A program made the translations under genes and the position numbers. The notes under the pieces were generated by a model. It was not told the origin of the DNA and searched no databases. It saw only the letters and a list, made by a program, of their open reading frames with translations. A stretch of 8,479 nucleotides of DNA from an uncultured Clostridia bacterium (GTDB lineage Bacteria; Bacillota; Clostridia; Lachnospirales; Anaerotignaceae). How positions within the stretch are numbered: the stretch's first letter is position 1; the number at the start of each line of letters is the position of its first letter. Shown one piece after another: positions 1 through 5,449 of the stretch. The stretch is from contig CABSIK010000026.1 of the NCBI GenBank assembly GCA_902477755.1, positions 1-8,479 of the forward strand, in the 5' to 3' direction.

Positions 1-38
<38 letters not shown>

Positions 39-133
39 TGGAGTATAGGTTGAAACTCATCACTATTCTATTTTGAGCGTTCACAGTGCAGGATTTTATA
101 AAAGTCATCACAGGAGTAAAAATTAAGGTTTAT

Positions 134-160
134 TTTTTCCTTTTCAAAGAAAAGGAAAAA
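134..160 (+). repeat. 12-bp hairpin in the 16S-tRNA spacer
   Basis: A pyrimidine-rich arm (134-145, TTTTTCCTTTTC) is followed by a 3-nt AAA loop and its exact complement (149-160). No T-run follows on either strand, so it is not an intrinsic terminator. It is probably a structural or processing element of the transcribed spacer downstream of 16S rRNA. Its role is inferred from position only. Confidence 0.5.
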
Positions 161-167
161 CCATTCC

Positions 168-238
168 ATCATTTTCTATTCATTTCCTCGTTGCATTGCG
201 AGCAATGCAAGGTCGGAAATTCATAAACAGAAAATGAT
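168..238 (+). repeat. Nested stem-loop just upstream of tRNA-Tyr
   Basis: Three nested complementary segments are visible. The outer arms ATCATTTTCT (168-177) pair with AGAAAATGAT (229-238), the middle arms ATTTCC (182-187) with GGAAAT (215-220), and the apical arms TTGCATTG (191-198) with CAATGCAA (203-210) around a CGAG loop. The structure ends about 10 nt before the tRNA-Tyr 5' end. It is probably an RNase processing stem that helps separate 16S from the tRNA in a common precursor. That role is inferred; the pairing is seen directly. Confidence 0.6.
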
Positions 239-248
239 TCCATTATAT

Positions 249-329
249 GGGTGGATTCCCGAGCGGCCAAAGGGGGCAGACTGTAAATCTGTTGCGATAG
301 CTTCGAAGGTTCGAATCCTTCTCCGCCCA
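249..329 (+). tRNA. tRNA-Tyr (GUA)
   Basis: An 81-nt class II tRNA. The acceptor arms GGGTGGA (249-255) and TCCGCCC (322-328) pair with one G-T wobble, and the discriminator is A329. The anticodon GTA is at 283-285 in the loop CTGTAAA. There is a long variable arm, as expected for bacterial tRNA-Tyr, and a T-arm loop TTCGAAT. CCA is not encoded (ACTG follows position 328), so the 3' end must be added by the CCA-adding enzyme. No separate promoter is obvious between 16S and this gene, so it is probably cotranscribed with the upstream 16S and ended by the terminator that follows. Confidence 0.97.
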
Positions 330-334
330 CTGAT

Positions 335-363
335 AAGACAAGCAGAAATGCTTGTCTTTTTTT
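335..363 (+). terminator. Intrinsic terminator after tRNA-Tyr
   Basis: A perfect 10-bp stem AAGACAAGCA (335-344) / TGCTTGTCTT (349-358) is capped by a GAAA tetraloop and runs into seven consecutive Ts (357-363). It closes the 16S-tRNA-Tyr transcription unit, which makes read-through to a distant 23S gene unlikely. Confidence 0.93.
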
Positions 364-367
364 GTTA

Positions 368-389
368 TATTACAATTATATTACAATTA
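368..389 (+). repeat. Tandem 11-bp direct repeat, candidate response-regulator site
   Basis: The 11-mer TATTACAATTA occurs twice back to back (368-378 and 379-389). An 11-bp period, about one helical turn, with a TTACA half-site is typical of OmpR/PhoB-family response-regulator sites. The repeat ends about 34 bp upstream of the position where a -35 box would lie for the promoter at 423-451. The repeat is seen directly; the regulator is unknown and the role is inferred. Confidence 0.5.
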
Positions 390-422
390 GATTTTAGTTG
401 TATTTCAATGTGTACGAGTGAC

Positions 423-451
423 TGGAATTTGATCCCACAGTATGATATAAT
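423..451 (+). promoter_or_regulatory. Extended -10 promoter of the CuAO-N/PepSY gene
   Basis: A consensus -10 box TATAAT (446-451) is preceded by TGA (443-445), which gives the TGn extended -10 motif. Seventeen bases upstream is only a weak -35 (TGGAAT, 423-428). This combination, with the direct repeats upstream, suggests a promoter that may need an activator. It lies about 60 nt before the start codon of the next gene. Confidence 0.65.
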
Positions 452-511
452 GATGTCAAATAAATTATATCAAAAAACTAGGAGATGAGTTTGGAAAAGG
501 GGGTTTTATTT

Positions 512-1771
512 ATGAAGAAACGTTTTGCCATTGCGACAGCTGCAGTGATGGCAGCAACACTGGCAGTCCCAACTTTTGGTGCCACGATTACTACAGCAGA
601 TGCACAGCTTCGCTCAGATTTTACCATTGTAGTGGACGATGATGAAGTGAATTTCAAAACATCCAGCGGTGATGCAGTGTATCCAATCCTGTATGAAGGC
701 ACAACCTATCTGCCTTTGCGTGCCATTGGTGAATTGATGGGCAAGAATGTAAACTGGGATGAAGAAAACAAAGTTATCACCATCAGCGGTGAAAGGGATT
801 CTGTTTCTTCCAATAAAGACAATCCTGATATTGGCAAAAAAGATATCCGTGTGCAGGAACGCCCAGATTTTACCATTGTGGTAAATGATGATGAAAAAGA
901 ATTTTATTCCGTAACTGGCCAGAGGGTATATCCCATCCTGTATAACGGCAGTACTTATCTGCCTTTGCGTTCCATTGGAGAAATTATGAACAAAGATGTG
1001 GTATGGGACAACAGTACCAAGACGGTTACGCTCAGTGGTGATTTTACTGTAACCGATGCGGACAGTTTTGAAACAGACAAAGAAGAAATTTCTCAGGGCT
1101 ATATCGGCAGTGAATCTGCAAAAAATATCGCCCTTGGTTTCGCGAATCTGTTGGCAAAAGATGTGACATTCATCCGTGCTCAGCTGGGGTATGACGATGG
1201 TCGTTGGGTATATGATGTGGAATTCTATTCCGACAGCAAAGAATATGATTTTGAAATCGATGCGCAAAACGGAAAGGTTCTGGAATATGATTATGATGTA
1301 GAAAGCTGGAGCCGTCCCGTAGAAACAAAAGACATCGGTTTGGAAGAAGCAAAAACAATTGCCTTGAACGATGCTGGTTTGAAAGCAAATCAAGTAAGTT
1401 TTGTCAAAGCAGGCACAGATTATGATGATGGCAGAAAATACTACGAAGTAGAATTTTACAAAGGCAATCAGGAATATGATTACACCATTGATGCATCAAC
1501 AGGAAAGATCGTAGAGGTTGACTATGATGCAGAAAACTATACAAAACCAAGCAGCACATCTGTGATCTCTGCGGATGAAGCGAGAAAAATCGCGCTGAAA
1601 CATGCAGGTGTTTCTTCTTCTAACGTACGGTATGAAAAAACCGAGCTGGATTATGATGACGGCAGACAGAAATACGAAATCGAATTCCGTGTAGGCAATA
1701 TGGAATACGATTATGAAATTGATGCTACAAATGGCAATGTCCTGAAAGCAGAAAAAGATTATGACGATTGA
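512..1771 (+). CDS. Secreted protein: two copper amine oxidase N-type domains plus three PepSY domains
   Basis: A 419-residue exported protein of unknown specific function. I chose ATG 512 because AAGGGGG (497-503) sits 8 nt upstream and the product then begins with a signal peptide (MKKR, then a hydrophobic alanine-rich stretch to about residue 23, with likely cleavage after FGA or ADA). ATG 485 is in frame but has the purine-rich TAGGAG directly abutting it, so it is less likely. Two tandem copies of the copper-amine-oxidase N-terminal domain follow at about residues 34-93 and 117-176. Each has the signature VYPILYxGxTYLPLRxIGE and ends in VxWD...VT(I/L)SG. This fold is used as a cell-surface stalk or binding module and is not itself catalytic. 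Three PepSY repeats come next, at about 197-262, 274-339 and 351-419. Each contains (G/D)YDDGR followed by a beta hairpin and an IDAxxGxVL-like end. PepSY domains are known from peptidase propeptides and cell-envelope proteins. There is no catalytic domain, LPXTG motif or transmembrane anchor, so the protein is probably secreted or wall-associated. The gene is monocistronic, with its own promoter and terminator. Confidence 0.9.
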   Translation: MKKRFAIATAAVMAATLAVPTFGATITTADAQLRSDFTIVVDDDEVNFKTSSGDAVYPILYEGTTYLPLRAIGELMGKNVNWDEENKVITISGERDSVSSNKDNPDIGKKDIRVQERPDFTIVVNDDEKEFYSVTGQRVYPILYNGSTYLPLRSIGEIMNKDVVWDNSTKTVTLSGDFTVTDADSFETDKEEISQGYIGSESAKNIALGFANLLAKDVTFIRAQLGYDDGRWVYDVEFYSDSKEYDFEIDAQNGKVLEYDYDVESWSRPVETKDIGLEEAKTIALNDAGLKANQVSFVKAGTDYDDGRKYYEVEFYKGNQEYDYTIDASTGKIVEVDYDAENYTKPSSTSVISADEARKIALKHAGVSSSNVRYEKTELDYDDGRQKYEIEFRVGNMEYDYEIDATNGNVLKAEKDYDD

Positions 1772-1794
1772 GGTTTGTGAAAACAGAATACAGA

Positions 1795-1839
1795 TTCTTA
1801 AGACAAAAAGGATTCTTGAAAGCAGATTCCTCTTAAGAA
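1795..1839 (+). repeat. Weak inverted repeat downstream of the PepSY gene
   Basis: TTCTTAAGA (1795-1803) and TCTTAAGAA (1831-1839) are complementary 9-nt arms separated by 27 nt. It lies between the stop codon and the strong terminator. No T-run follows; it may only stabilise the 3' UTR, or it may be chance in AT-rich sequence. Confidence 0.3.
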
Positions 1840-1873
1840 AACATATCAGATAATACCTTCATAAAAATGAAAT

Positions 1874-1925
1874 AAGAAAGCTGAAATTCTTTTATTTATA
1901 AGAATTTCAGCTTTCTTTGTTTTCT
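1874..1925 (+). terminator. Intrinsic terminator of the CuAO-N/PepSY gene
   Basis: A perfect 18-bp stem (1874-1891 paired with 1900-1917) has an 8-nt AT-rich loop and is followed by the T-rich stretch TTGTTTTCTT. The preceding sequence on the other strand is less T-rich, so it mainly serves the plus strand. It separates the secreted-protein gene from the PadR locus. Confidence 0.88.
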
Positions 1926-1965
1926 TATGAAAATGCCTCTAAAAAGAACCCCTTTTTACTGTTTG

Positions 1966-2070
1966 TTTTCCACAGGGTTTTCCACAAATTCTGTGGATTT
2001 ATCCACAGAAAAAAGACTATTTTCCACAGTATATGGCAAGATGCACACAGAAAGATGCATTTTTTCCACA
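1966..2070 (+). promoter_or_regulatory. Cluster of five DnaA-box-like 9-mers
   Basis: TTTTCCACA occurs at 1966-1974, 1978-1986, 2020-2028 and 2062-2070, and the perfect consensus DnaA box TTATCCACA at 1999-2007. All are in the same orientation and all fit TTWTNCACA. Start-to-start distances are 12, 21, 21 and 42 bp, so the last four boxes sit on the same face of the helix. A poorer match (AGATGCACA, 2039-2047) lies between the last two, and the perfect box is the right arm of the palindrome CTGTGGAT-TT-ATCCACAG (1991-2008). No dnaA, dnaN or rpmH gene is nearby, so this is more likely a DnaA-binding or titrating locus, or a DnaA-responsive regulatory region for the PadR operon, than the replication origin. 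The boxes are seen directly; DnaA binding is inferred. Confidence 0.65.
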
Positions 2071-2079
2071 AAATGTCTA

Positions 2080-2108
2080 TTGTGATACCTAGATACACAA
2101 GGTATAAT
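2080..2108 (+). promoter_or_regulatory. Promoter of the PadR-HAAS operon
   Basis: A perfect -10 box TATAAT (2103-2108) lies exactly 17 bp downstream of a -35-like TTGTGA (2080-2085, 4 of 6 consensus). Transcription would begin near 2115, about 30 nt upstream of the padR start codon. The promoter is embedded in two palindromes, as expected for repressor control. Confidence 0.8.
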
Positions 2109-2129
2109 ATACCTAGAGAATCTAAGTAT
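2085..2129 (+). promoter_or_regulatory. Two 21-bp palindromic operators, probably for PadR
   Basis: The half-site ATACCTAGA occurs at 2085-2093 and again at 2109-2117, 24 bp apart. Each is followed, after a 3-nt spacer, by an inverted partner: ACAAGGTAT (2097-2105; the outer AGGTAT is exact) and TCTAAGTAT (2121-2129; one mismatch to TCTAGGTAT). The first palindrome covers the spacer and half of the -10 box. The second covers the expected transcription start. Direct autoregulation by the PadR protein encoded next is the simplest reading; this is inferred from position and symmetry. Confidence 0.72.
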
Positions 2130-2145
2130 AAAGGAGGGAATAAGT

Positions 2146-2508
2146 ATGGCAGTAGATAAAGGTTTGGTAGGCGGCAGTACAGTATTGATGCTCTTGTCCT
2201 TATTGGCAGAAAAAGACTGCTATGGCTATGAAATTATTAAGGAGATCAGCGCCAGAAGTCAGAATGTGTTCCAGTTTAAGGAAGGGACACTGTATCCTGT
2301 ACTTCATCGCATGGAAAGCCAGAATCTGGTGAAGTCCTATCGTGCCAAAACAGAAAGCGGCAAGGAACGGAAGTATTACCGTATTACAGCGACAGGCAAG
2401 GCACAGCTTGCAGAGGAGAAGAAGCAGTGGGAAACTTTCTGCGGCTCTGTGGAGCGTGTCATAAGGGGGAGTGGCTATGAGGGAACCTTGGGAACGATAC
2501 TTGAATGA
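2146..2508 (+). CDS. PadR family transcriptional regulator
   Basis: A 120-residue winged helix-turn-helix repressor-type regulator that probably binds DNA as a dimer. The domain spans about residues 8-88. It shows the family's hallmark motifs: the helix start YGYEIIKEI (26-34), the recognition region EGTLYPVLHRME (46-57), the wing with RKYYRIT (75-81) and the following TxxGKxxL. The C-terminal helix with the W-containing segment EEKKQW (90-95) fits the short PadR subfamily with a single dimerisation helix. The start at ATG 2146 is set by a perfect AAGGAGG (2131-2137) 8 nt upstream. The last 32 nt overlap the next gene, which carries a HAAS domain, the usual genetic partner of this PadR subfamily. 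It probably represses its own promoter through the palindromes at 2085-2129 and may be modulated by the HAAS proteins. No ligand is evident. Confidence 0.93.
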   Translation: MAVDKGLVGGSTVLMLLSLLAEKDCYGYEIIKEISARSQNVFQFKEGTLYPVLHRMESQNLVKSYRAKTESGKERKYYRITATGKAQLAEEKKQWETFCGSVERVIRGSGYEGTLGTILE

Positions 2509-3202
2509 TGTGGTTTCCCATGTGCGTTTTACCTTTGACCGCAGAAAAATTCGACAGGAACTAGCGGAGCACATGGAGGATTTGTATGAAGATTTGCTTT
2601 CTCAAGACATAGACGAGAAACAAGCAGCAGAACTGACTGTGGACTACATGGGAGACAGTGCGGAACTGGGAAAAGAACTGGATAAAGTCCATAATCCCAT
2701 TTTGGGGTATGTTTGGCTGACCTTAGGCATTATTTGCATTGCTGTGGCTGCAAAAACGGCTTTCGGGCTTCTGGATACGGGTATCAGCATTGCCAAAGGG
2801 TATTTTGCGGAAGTGCGTCCGGCTTCTTACAGTGAGGTGGTATATACCATTTCTCCTGATGTGGAAAAACAGGTTTATGATTATACCTTGTACATCGACA
2901 AAATCGTGTACTATGAGGACGGCATGATGGAAGTGGACTATGTCACATGGAGAAGTCCTTTTTCCAGAGATGAATATTGGACTTTTGAAATCCGCGCCTT
3001 TCCTTATGTGGGAGAAACACAGTGTTACAATGGGGAAGGAAGCTATAAAGACGGACGTTATTATGGAAAAGGGCAGATCAAACTGAGAGATGTACCGGAA
3101 GAAGCAGACCATTTGGAAATCTGGGCAAATGCGGATTTAGGCAATGGCTGGGGGGAACCCATTGAAATTTCATTGACAGAAGGCAGGGTGATGGCAGAAT
3201 GA
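2477..3202 (+). CDS. HAAS-domain membrane protein, copy 1 (HAAS1)
   Basis: A 241-residue protein whose N-terminal part (about 1-70) is a HAAS (HTH-associated alpha-helical signalling, formerly DUF1700-type) domain: FDRRKIRQELAEHMEDLYED (20-39), then SQDIDEKQAAE and VDYMGDSAELGKEL. Such domains are known to co-occur with PadR regulators and are thought to connect them to membrane partners. A hydrophobic segment follows (about 76-98), then a 140-residue, probably extracytoplasmic region with VVYTISP (121-127) and IVYYEDG (143-149), which recur in the other two copies. I chose ATG 2477, 7 nt after AAGGGGG (2463-2469), over GTG 2471, because the alignment with HAAS2 and HAAS3 then fits best. It overlaps padR by 32 nt and the next gene by ATGA, so translation is coupled on both sides. 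Function beyond signalling is unknown. Confidence 0.85.
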   Translation: MREPWERYLNDVVSHVRFTFDRRKIRQELAEHMEDLYEDLLSQDIDEKQAAELTVDYMGDSAELGKELDKVHNPILGYVWLTLGIICIAVAAKTAFGLLDTGISIAKGYFAEVRPASYSEVVYTISPDVEKQVYDYTLYIDKIVYYEDGMMEVDYVTWRSPFSRDEYWTFEIRAFPYVGETQCYNGEGSYKDGRYYGKGQIKLRDVPEEADHLEIWANADLGNGWGEPIEISLTEGRVMAE

Positions 3203-3780
3203 AGCGTGGAAAACAAATTTTTCTATTTTTGCTGATTCTCAGCCTTTGCGGCGGATCTGCTTTCTGGACAAACAACTTGCACCTATCTCCCGAAGCGGCT
3301 ATGGAAGCAGAAGAACGAGGCTTGCGGTATGGCCCATCGAAAGAAATTTTACTGACTTATGAAAAAGAAAATGGCAGTCAGGTTTTGGTGGGACGATGGG
3401 AAAAAGGGCTTTCTGTGGTTTGTGCAGAGCCACAATGGGGGATTTTTTGGAAAAGTACTGACCTTACAAATGGTAATATGCATTGTTTGCCTATGGAGGA
3501 ACCTGTAGAGGCGTTTTTGACAGAGGAAAACTATATTGTGGGCTTGTCTGAACTGCCAGAGGCAACAGAAGTTACCTGTAAGCTGTTTAGCTATGATGAG
3601 ATACAGCGAGAGCCTGTTTTCGTAAAGGCATTGACGATGGAAATAGAGGAAAATGGATTTTTCTATGGAGAAACATCTTTGCCTGTAGAGGAAGCGACAG
3701 AATATGGCTATACCATTGGGTATGTGGAAGCCAAAGGACAGACAGGAGAAACCATATTCATAAAGGATGAGACTGTATAA
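3199..3780 (+). CDS. Unnamed small membrane-anchored protein, S family copy 1 (S1)
   Basis: A 193-residue protein I cannot assign to a named family. It begins MKRGKQ, followed by one hydrophobic segment (about 7-23, ending LCGGSAFW), which predicts a short cytoplasmic tail, one membrane span and an extracellular domain of about 165 residues. Landmarks shared with the three other copies at identical positions are SPEA (30-33), GP (45-46) with EI (49-50), and G-x-FW (81-84). VGL..LPEATEV (114-125) and ENGFF (151-155) also recur. Its ATG overlaps the TGA of HAAS1 (ATGA). The end of HAAS1 (AGGGTGATGGCAGA) supplies the purine-rich initiation sequence, so the two proteins are made together and probably act together at the membrane. 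The cysteine at 17 lacks a proper lipobox, so lipidation is unlikely. Confidence 0.8.
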   Translation: MKRGKQIFLFLLILSLCGGSAFWTNNLHLSPEAAMEAEERGLRYGPSKEILLTYEKENGSQVLVGRWEKGLSVVCAEPQWGIFWKSTDLTNGNMHCLPMEEPVEAFLTEENYIVGLSELPEATEVTCKLFSYDEIQREPVFVKALTMEIEENGFFYGETSLPVEEATEYGYTIGYVEAKGQTGETIFIKDETV

Positions 3781-3796
3781 AAGCAGGTGATGGAAA

Positions 3797-4465
3797 ATGA
3801 AACGAATCAGACAATGTATTTTGTTTCTGTTGGTGCTGATTCTTTGCGGTGGTCTATGGGTCAGGGGTAATCGACTTTATTTTTCGTCGGAAGCTGCTTT
3901 TCATGGAGCGGAACGGGGGCTGCGATACGGCCCATCGGAAGAAATTCTGTTGACCTATCCCAGAGGTGATGGCAGTGAGATTTATGTTGGAAAATGGAAC
4001 GATGGTTTTTCAGTGATTCCTGTGGAGCAATATCTGGGCGTGTTCTGGCGAATGTCCACTGGTGTGTCTGTGGAAGGATACCGCACATTGTATGGGGATG
4101 TAGATGCCATGCTCACGAAGGAAAACGTGCTGGTGGGGCTGTCTCGATTGCCGGAAGTTGCGGAAGTTACCTGCCTGTTTTATTCCATGGCGGATGAAGT
4201 GGAGGATTTGAAACCCATAAAAGAAATCACACTGCCCGTTGGAAAAAATGGTTTTTTCTATGAAAAAATGGACTTTCCCCAGGCAAATCCAGGGATGTTT
4301 TATGTGGGATATGTGGAAGGCAGAACAGCCGCAGGGGAAGTGGTATACCGAAATGGTCTGGCAGGAGATGGAAAAGACTATAGTGGGAATGGACATCAGC
4401 CTTTGGTTGCTTCCGTTGGCGGCTGGGCAGACGAAAATATCAAGGAGAGGATGGCAAAGCCATAA
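3797..4465 (+). CDS. S family copy 1' (S1'), tandem duplicate with extended C terminus
   Basis: A 222-residue paralogue of the preceding gene, 16 nt downstream. It has the same layout: MKRIRQ, a hydrophobic segment at about 7-22 ending LCGGLWV, AERGLRYGPSEEILLTY (38-54, almost identical to copy 1), FW at 83-84, VGLSRLPEVAEVTC (113-126) and KNGFF (150-154). The near identity of the N-terminal third to copy 1 indicates a recent duplication without its HAAS partner. After about residue 186 the sequence has no counterpart in the other copies and runs on for some 36 residues (GDGKDYSGNG to the end AKP). This suggests loss of the ancestral stop by an indel, or fusion to remnants of a deleted neighbour. 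The convergent minus-strand gene and a shared hairpin lie just beyond the stop. Function is unknown. Confidence 0.78.
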   Translation: MKRIRQCILFLLVLILCGGLWVRGNRLYFSSEAAFHGAERGLRYGPSEEILLTYPRGDGSEIYVGKWNDGFSVIPVEQYLGVFWRMSTGVSVEGYRTLYGDVDAMLTKENVLVGLSRLPEVAEVTCLFYSMADEVEDLKPIKEITLPVGKNGFFYEKMDFPQANPGMFYVGYVEGRTAAGEVVYRNGLAGDGKDYSGNGHQPLVASVGGWADENIKERMAKP

Positions 4466-4484
4466 GAACCGATTTTGAAAATAA

Positions 4485-4509
4485 AAAGGCCGCATTATGT
4501 GCGACCTTT
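4485..4509 (-). terminator. Terminator of the minus-strand YedZ-like gene (possibly bidirectional)
   Basis: Arms at 4485-4494 and 4500-4509 form a 10-bp stem around a 5-nt loop. Read on the minus strand, the only non-Watson-Crick position is a G-U wobble and the stem is followed by TTTTTATTTT. On the plus strand the same position is a C-A mismatch with a poorer T-tract (CTTTCTC). It therefore mainly serves the minus-strand gene, and may also stop transcription of the convergent S1' operon. Confidence 0.75.
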
Positions 4510-4528
4510 CTCAAAATATGTATTCCTT

Positions 4529-5242
4529 TCATGCTTTTTCAGCGGATGATAACTGACCGGAAGTGTTTTTGGATACACTGACAGCTTTTGTGACCCTCAG
4601 CACAGCATAAGTGCCGAATACCAATGTGTATGCGATGATATCCAGATATTTTTCGCTGAATTTTGGCACAAAAAGCACCATGATATGGGCATAGATCAAA
4701 CCGAAAAAGACGTATGCCCAACGCTGGAGATTTTTCCATTGGACAGCGCGCATTTTTTTGCGTACGGCTTTAAAGGAAGTAATCATCAAAGGCACCATAA
4801 TGAGAATCATGATGATGGAAATGATGGAGGCAATGAATGCCTGTGTGGGCATTTCTGAAGGATTTGTAAAAAGGTTTACAAATTGTTTTTTGCCATAAAT
4901 GATATTGTGCCCAAGGGTCAAAATGCAGGCAATGATAGACAATTCACCGCGAATGCCCAGAAGCTTGCTGACAGATGGTTTTTTGGCATCCAAAGCACCC
5001 ATATACATTACGACCATGAACATGGCAGTAGGCAGAGCGCCTCGTTTGAAAGGATTTACAATATATTCTGTGATCCATTCCGGCGCCGCATCGCGCAGTC
5101 CGGTCTGATAATAAAGCACTTCAAAGATAACGACGAGAACAGCCAGAATATAAAACAAACCAGCATGTTTTCGGATAGCTGTGTTGCAGCCGTATGCAAA
5201 AAGAAGCGTTAGTATGATAGATACGAGAATATAAAGATACAT
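4529..5242 (-). CDS. YedZ/ferric-reductase-like heme transmembrane protein
   Basis: A 237-residue integral membrane protein with about seven hydrophobic segments (roughly 2-19, 28-44, 68-84, 100-117, 137-156, 174-192, 199-216). It resembles the ferric reductase-like transmembrane domain, as in YedZ/MsrQ, which carries b-type heme across the membrane. Histidine 112 (TLGHNIIY) and histidine 186 (IYAHIMVLF) are candidate heme ligands. The segment WKNLQRWAY (169-177) matches the family's WxxLHRLxY pattern, but the histidine is replaced by glutamine 173, 13 residues before His186. The start is ATG at 5242: on the minus strand AAGGAGG (5255-5249) lies 6 nt upstream. An in-frame ATG 27 nt further upstream lies before this site and is rejected. 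No MsrP-like or FMN-binding partner gene is in the window. It interrupts the HAAS/S array in opposite orientation, with its own promoter, operator and terminator, which suggests an unrelated insertion or a relict gene order. Confidence 0.75.
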   Translation of the reverse strand: MYLYILVSIILTLLFAYGCNTAIRKHAGLFYILAVLVVIFEVLYYQTGLRDAAPEWITEYIVNPFKRGALPTAMFMVVMYMGALDAKKPSVSKLLGIRGELSIIACILTLGHNIIYGKKQFVNLFTNPSEMPTQAFIASIISIIMILIMVPLMITSFKAVRKKMRAVQWKNLQRWAYVFFGLIYAHIMVLFVPKFSEKYLDIIAYTLVFGTYAVLRVTKAVSVSKNTSGQLSSAEKA

Positions 5243-5276
5243 ATCATTCCTCCTTGAGAATAAAATCATAATTATG

Positions 5277-5296
5277 TAGTTAGCGCCAACTAACTA
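5277..5296. promoter_or_regulatory. Perfect palindromic operator at the YedZ-like gene
   Basis: TAGTTAG (5277-5283) and CTAACTA (5290-5296) are exact inverted 7-bp arms around CGCCAA. The site sits over the predicted minus-strand transcription start, immediately downstream of the -10 box, the classic position for a repressor. Its form is like MarR-family sites, but no such regulator gene is in the window, so the regulator is unknown. Confidence 0.72.
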
Positions 5297-5300
5297 TGAA

Positions 5301-5329
5301 AGTATAGCATGTAATATCTTGTAAGTCAA
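5301..5329 (-). promoter_or_regulatory. Promoter of the YedZ-like gene
   Basis: On the minus strand, TTGACT (5329-5324) and TATACT (5306-5301) are separated by exactly 17 bp. Each differs from the sigma-A consensus by one base. Transcription would start near 5294, inside the palindrome described separately, and leave a leader of about 50 nt. Confidence 0.85.
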
Positions 5330-5449
5330 CAGCGAAAAAATTTTATTAAAAAAAGAGAAAGATATGAAAAATATGTTGATTTTACAATGAATTTCCAATG
5401 TTTGACAAGAATGGGATTTTTCTGAACAGGAGGAAGAAAGGGGAAGCGG

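Noticed and set aside
134..160. Terminator after 16S rRNA
   Set aside because: A strong hairpin but with no T-tract on either strand. The true terminator is after tRNA-Tyr.
485..511. Upstream in-frame ATG for the CuAO-N/PepSY gene
   Set aside because: The purine-rich TAGGAG directly abuts this ATG, and using it would put nine residues before the signal peptide. ATG 512 has AAGGGGG at proper spacing.
614..1393. 259-residue open frame on the minus strand inside the CuAO-N/PepSY gene
   Set aside because: It lies wholly opposite a well-supported domain protein. Its Ile/Phe/His-rich composition is the antisense of Asp/Glu/Tyr codons, and no ribosome binding site was seen.
1966..2070. Chromosomal replication origin (oriC)
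   Set aside because: The DnaA-box cluster is suggestive, but there is no dnaA, dnaN, rpmH or recF nearby and no clear AT-rich unwinding repeat beside the boxes. Reported as a DnaA-box cluster only.
3199..3255. Lipoprotein signal peptide in the S proteins
   Set aside because: The cysteine is preceded by leucine, or by Val-Leu, and not by Ala/Gly at -1. S2 has no cysteine at all, so a plain membrane anchor fits better.
4010..4495. 161-residue open frame on the minus strand over S1'
   Set aside because: Antisense shadow of a conserved paralogue. It also crosses the terminator hairpin at 4485-4509.
5402..5407. TTGACA as the -35 of a promoter for HAAS2
   Set aside because: At 16-18 bp downstream there is no -10-like hexamer; the sequence there is the ribosome binding region.
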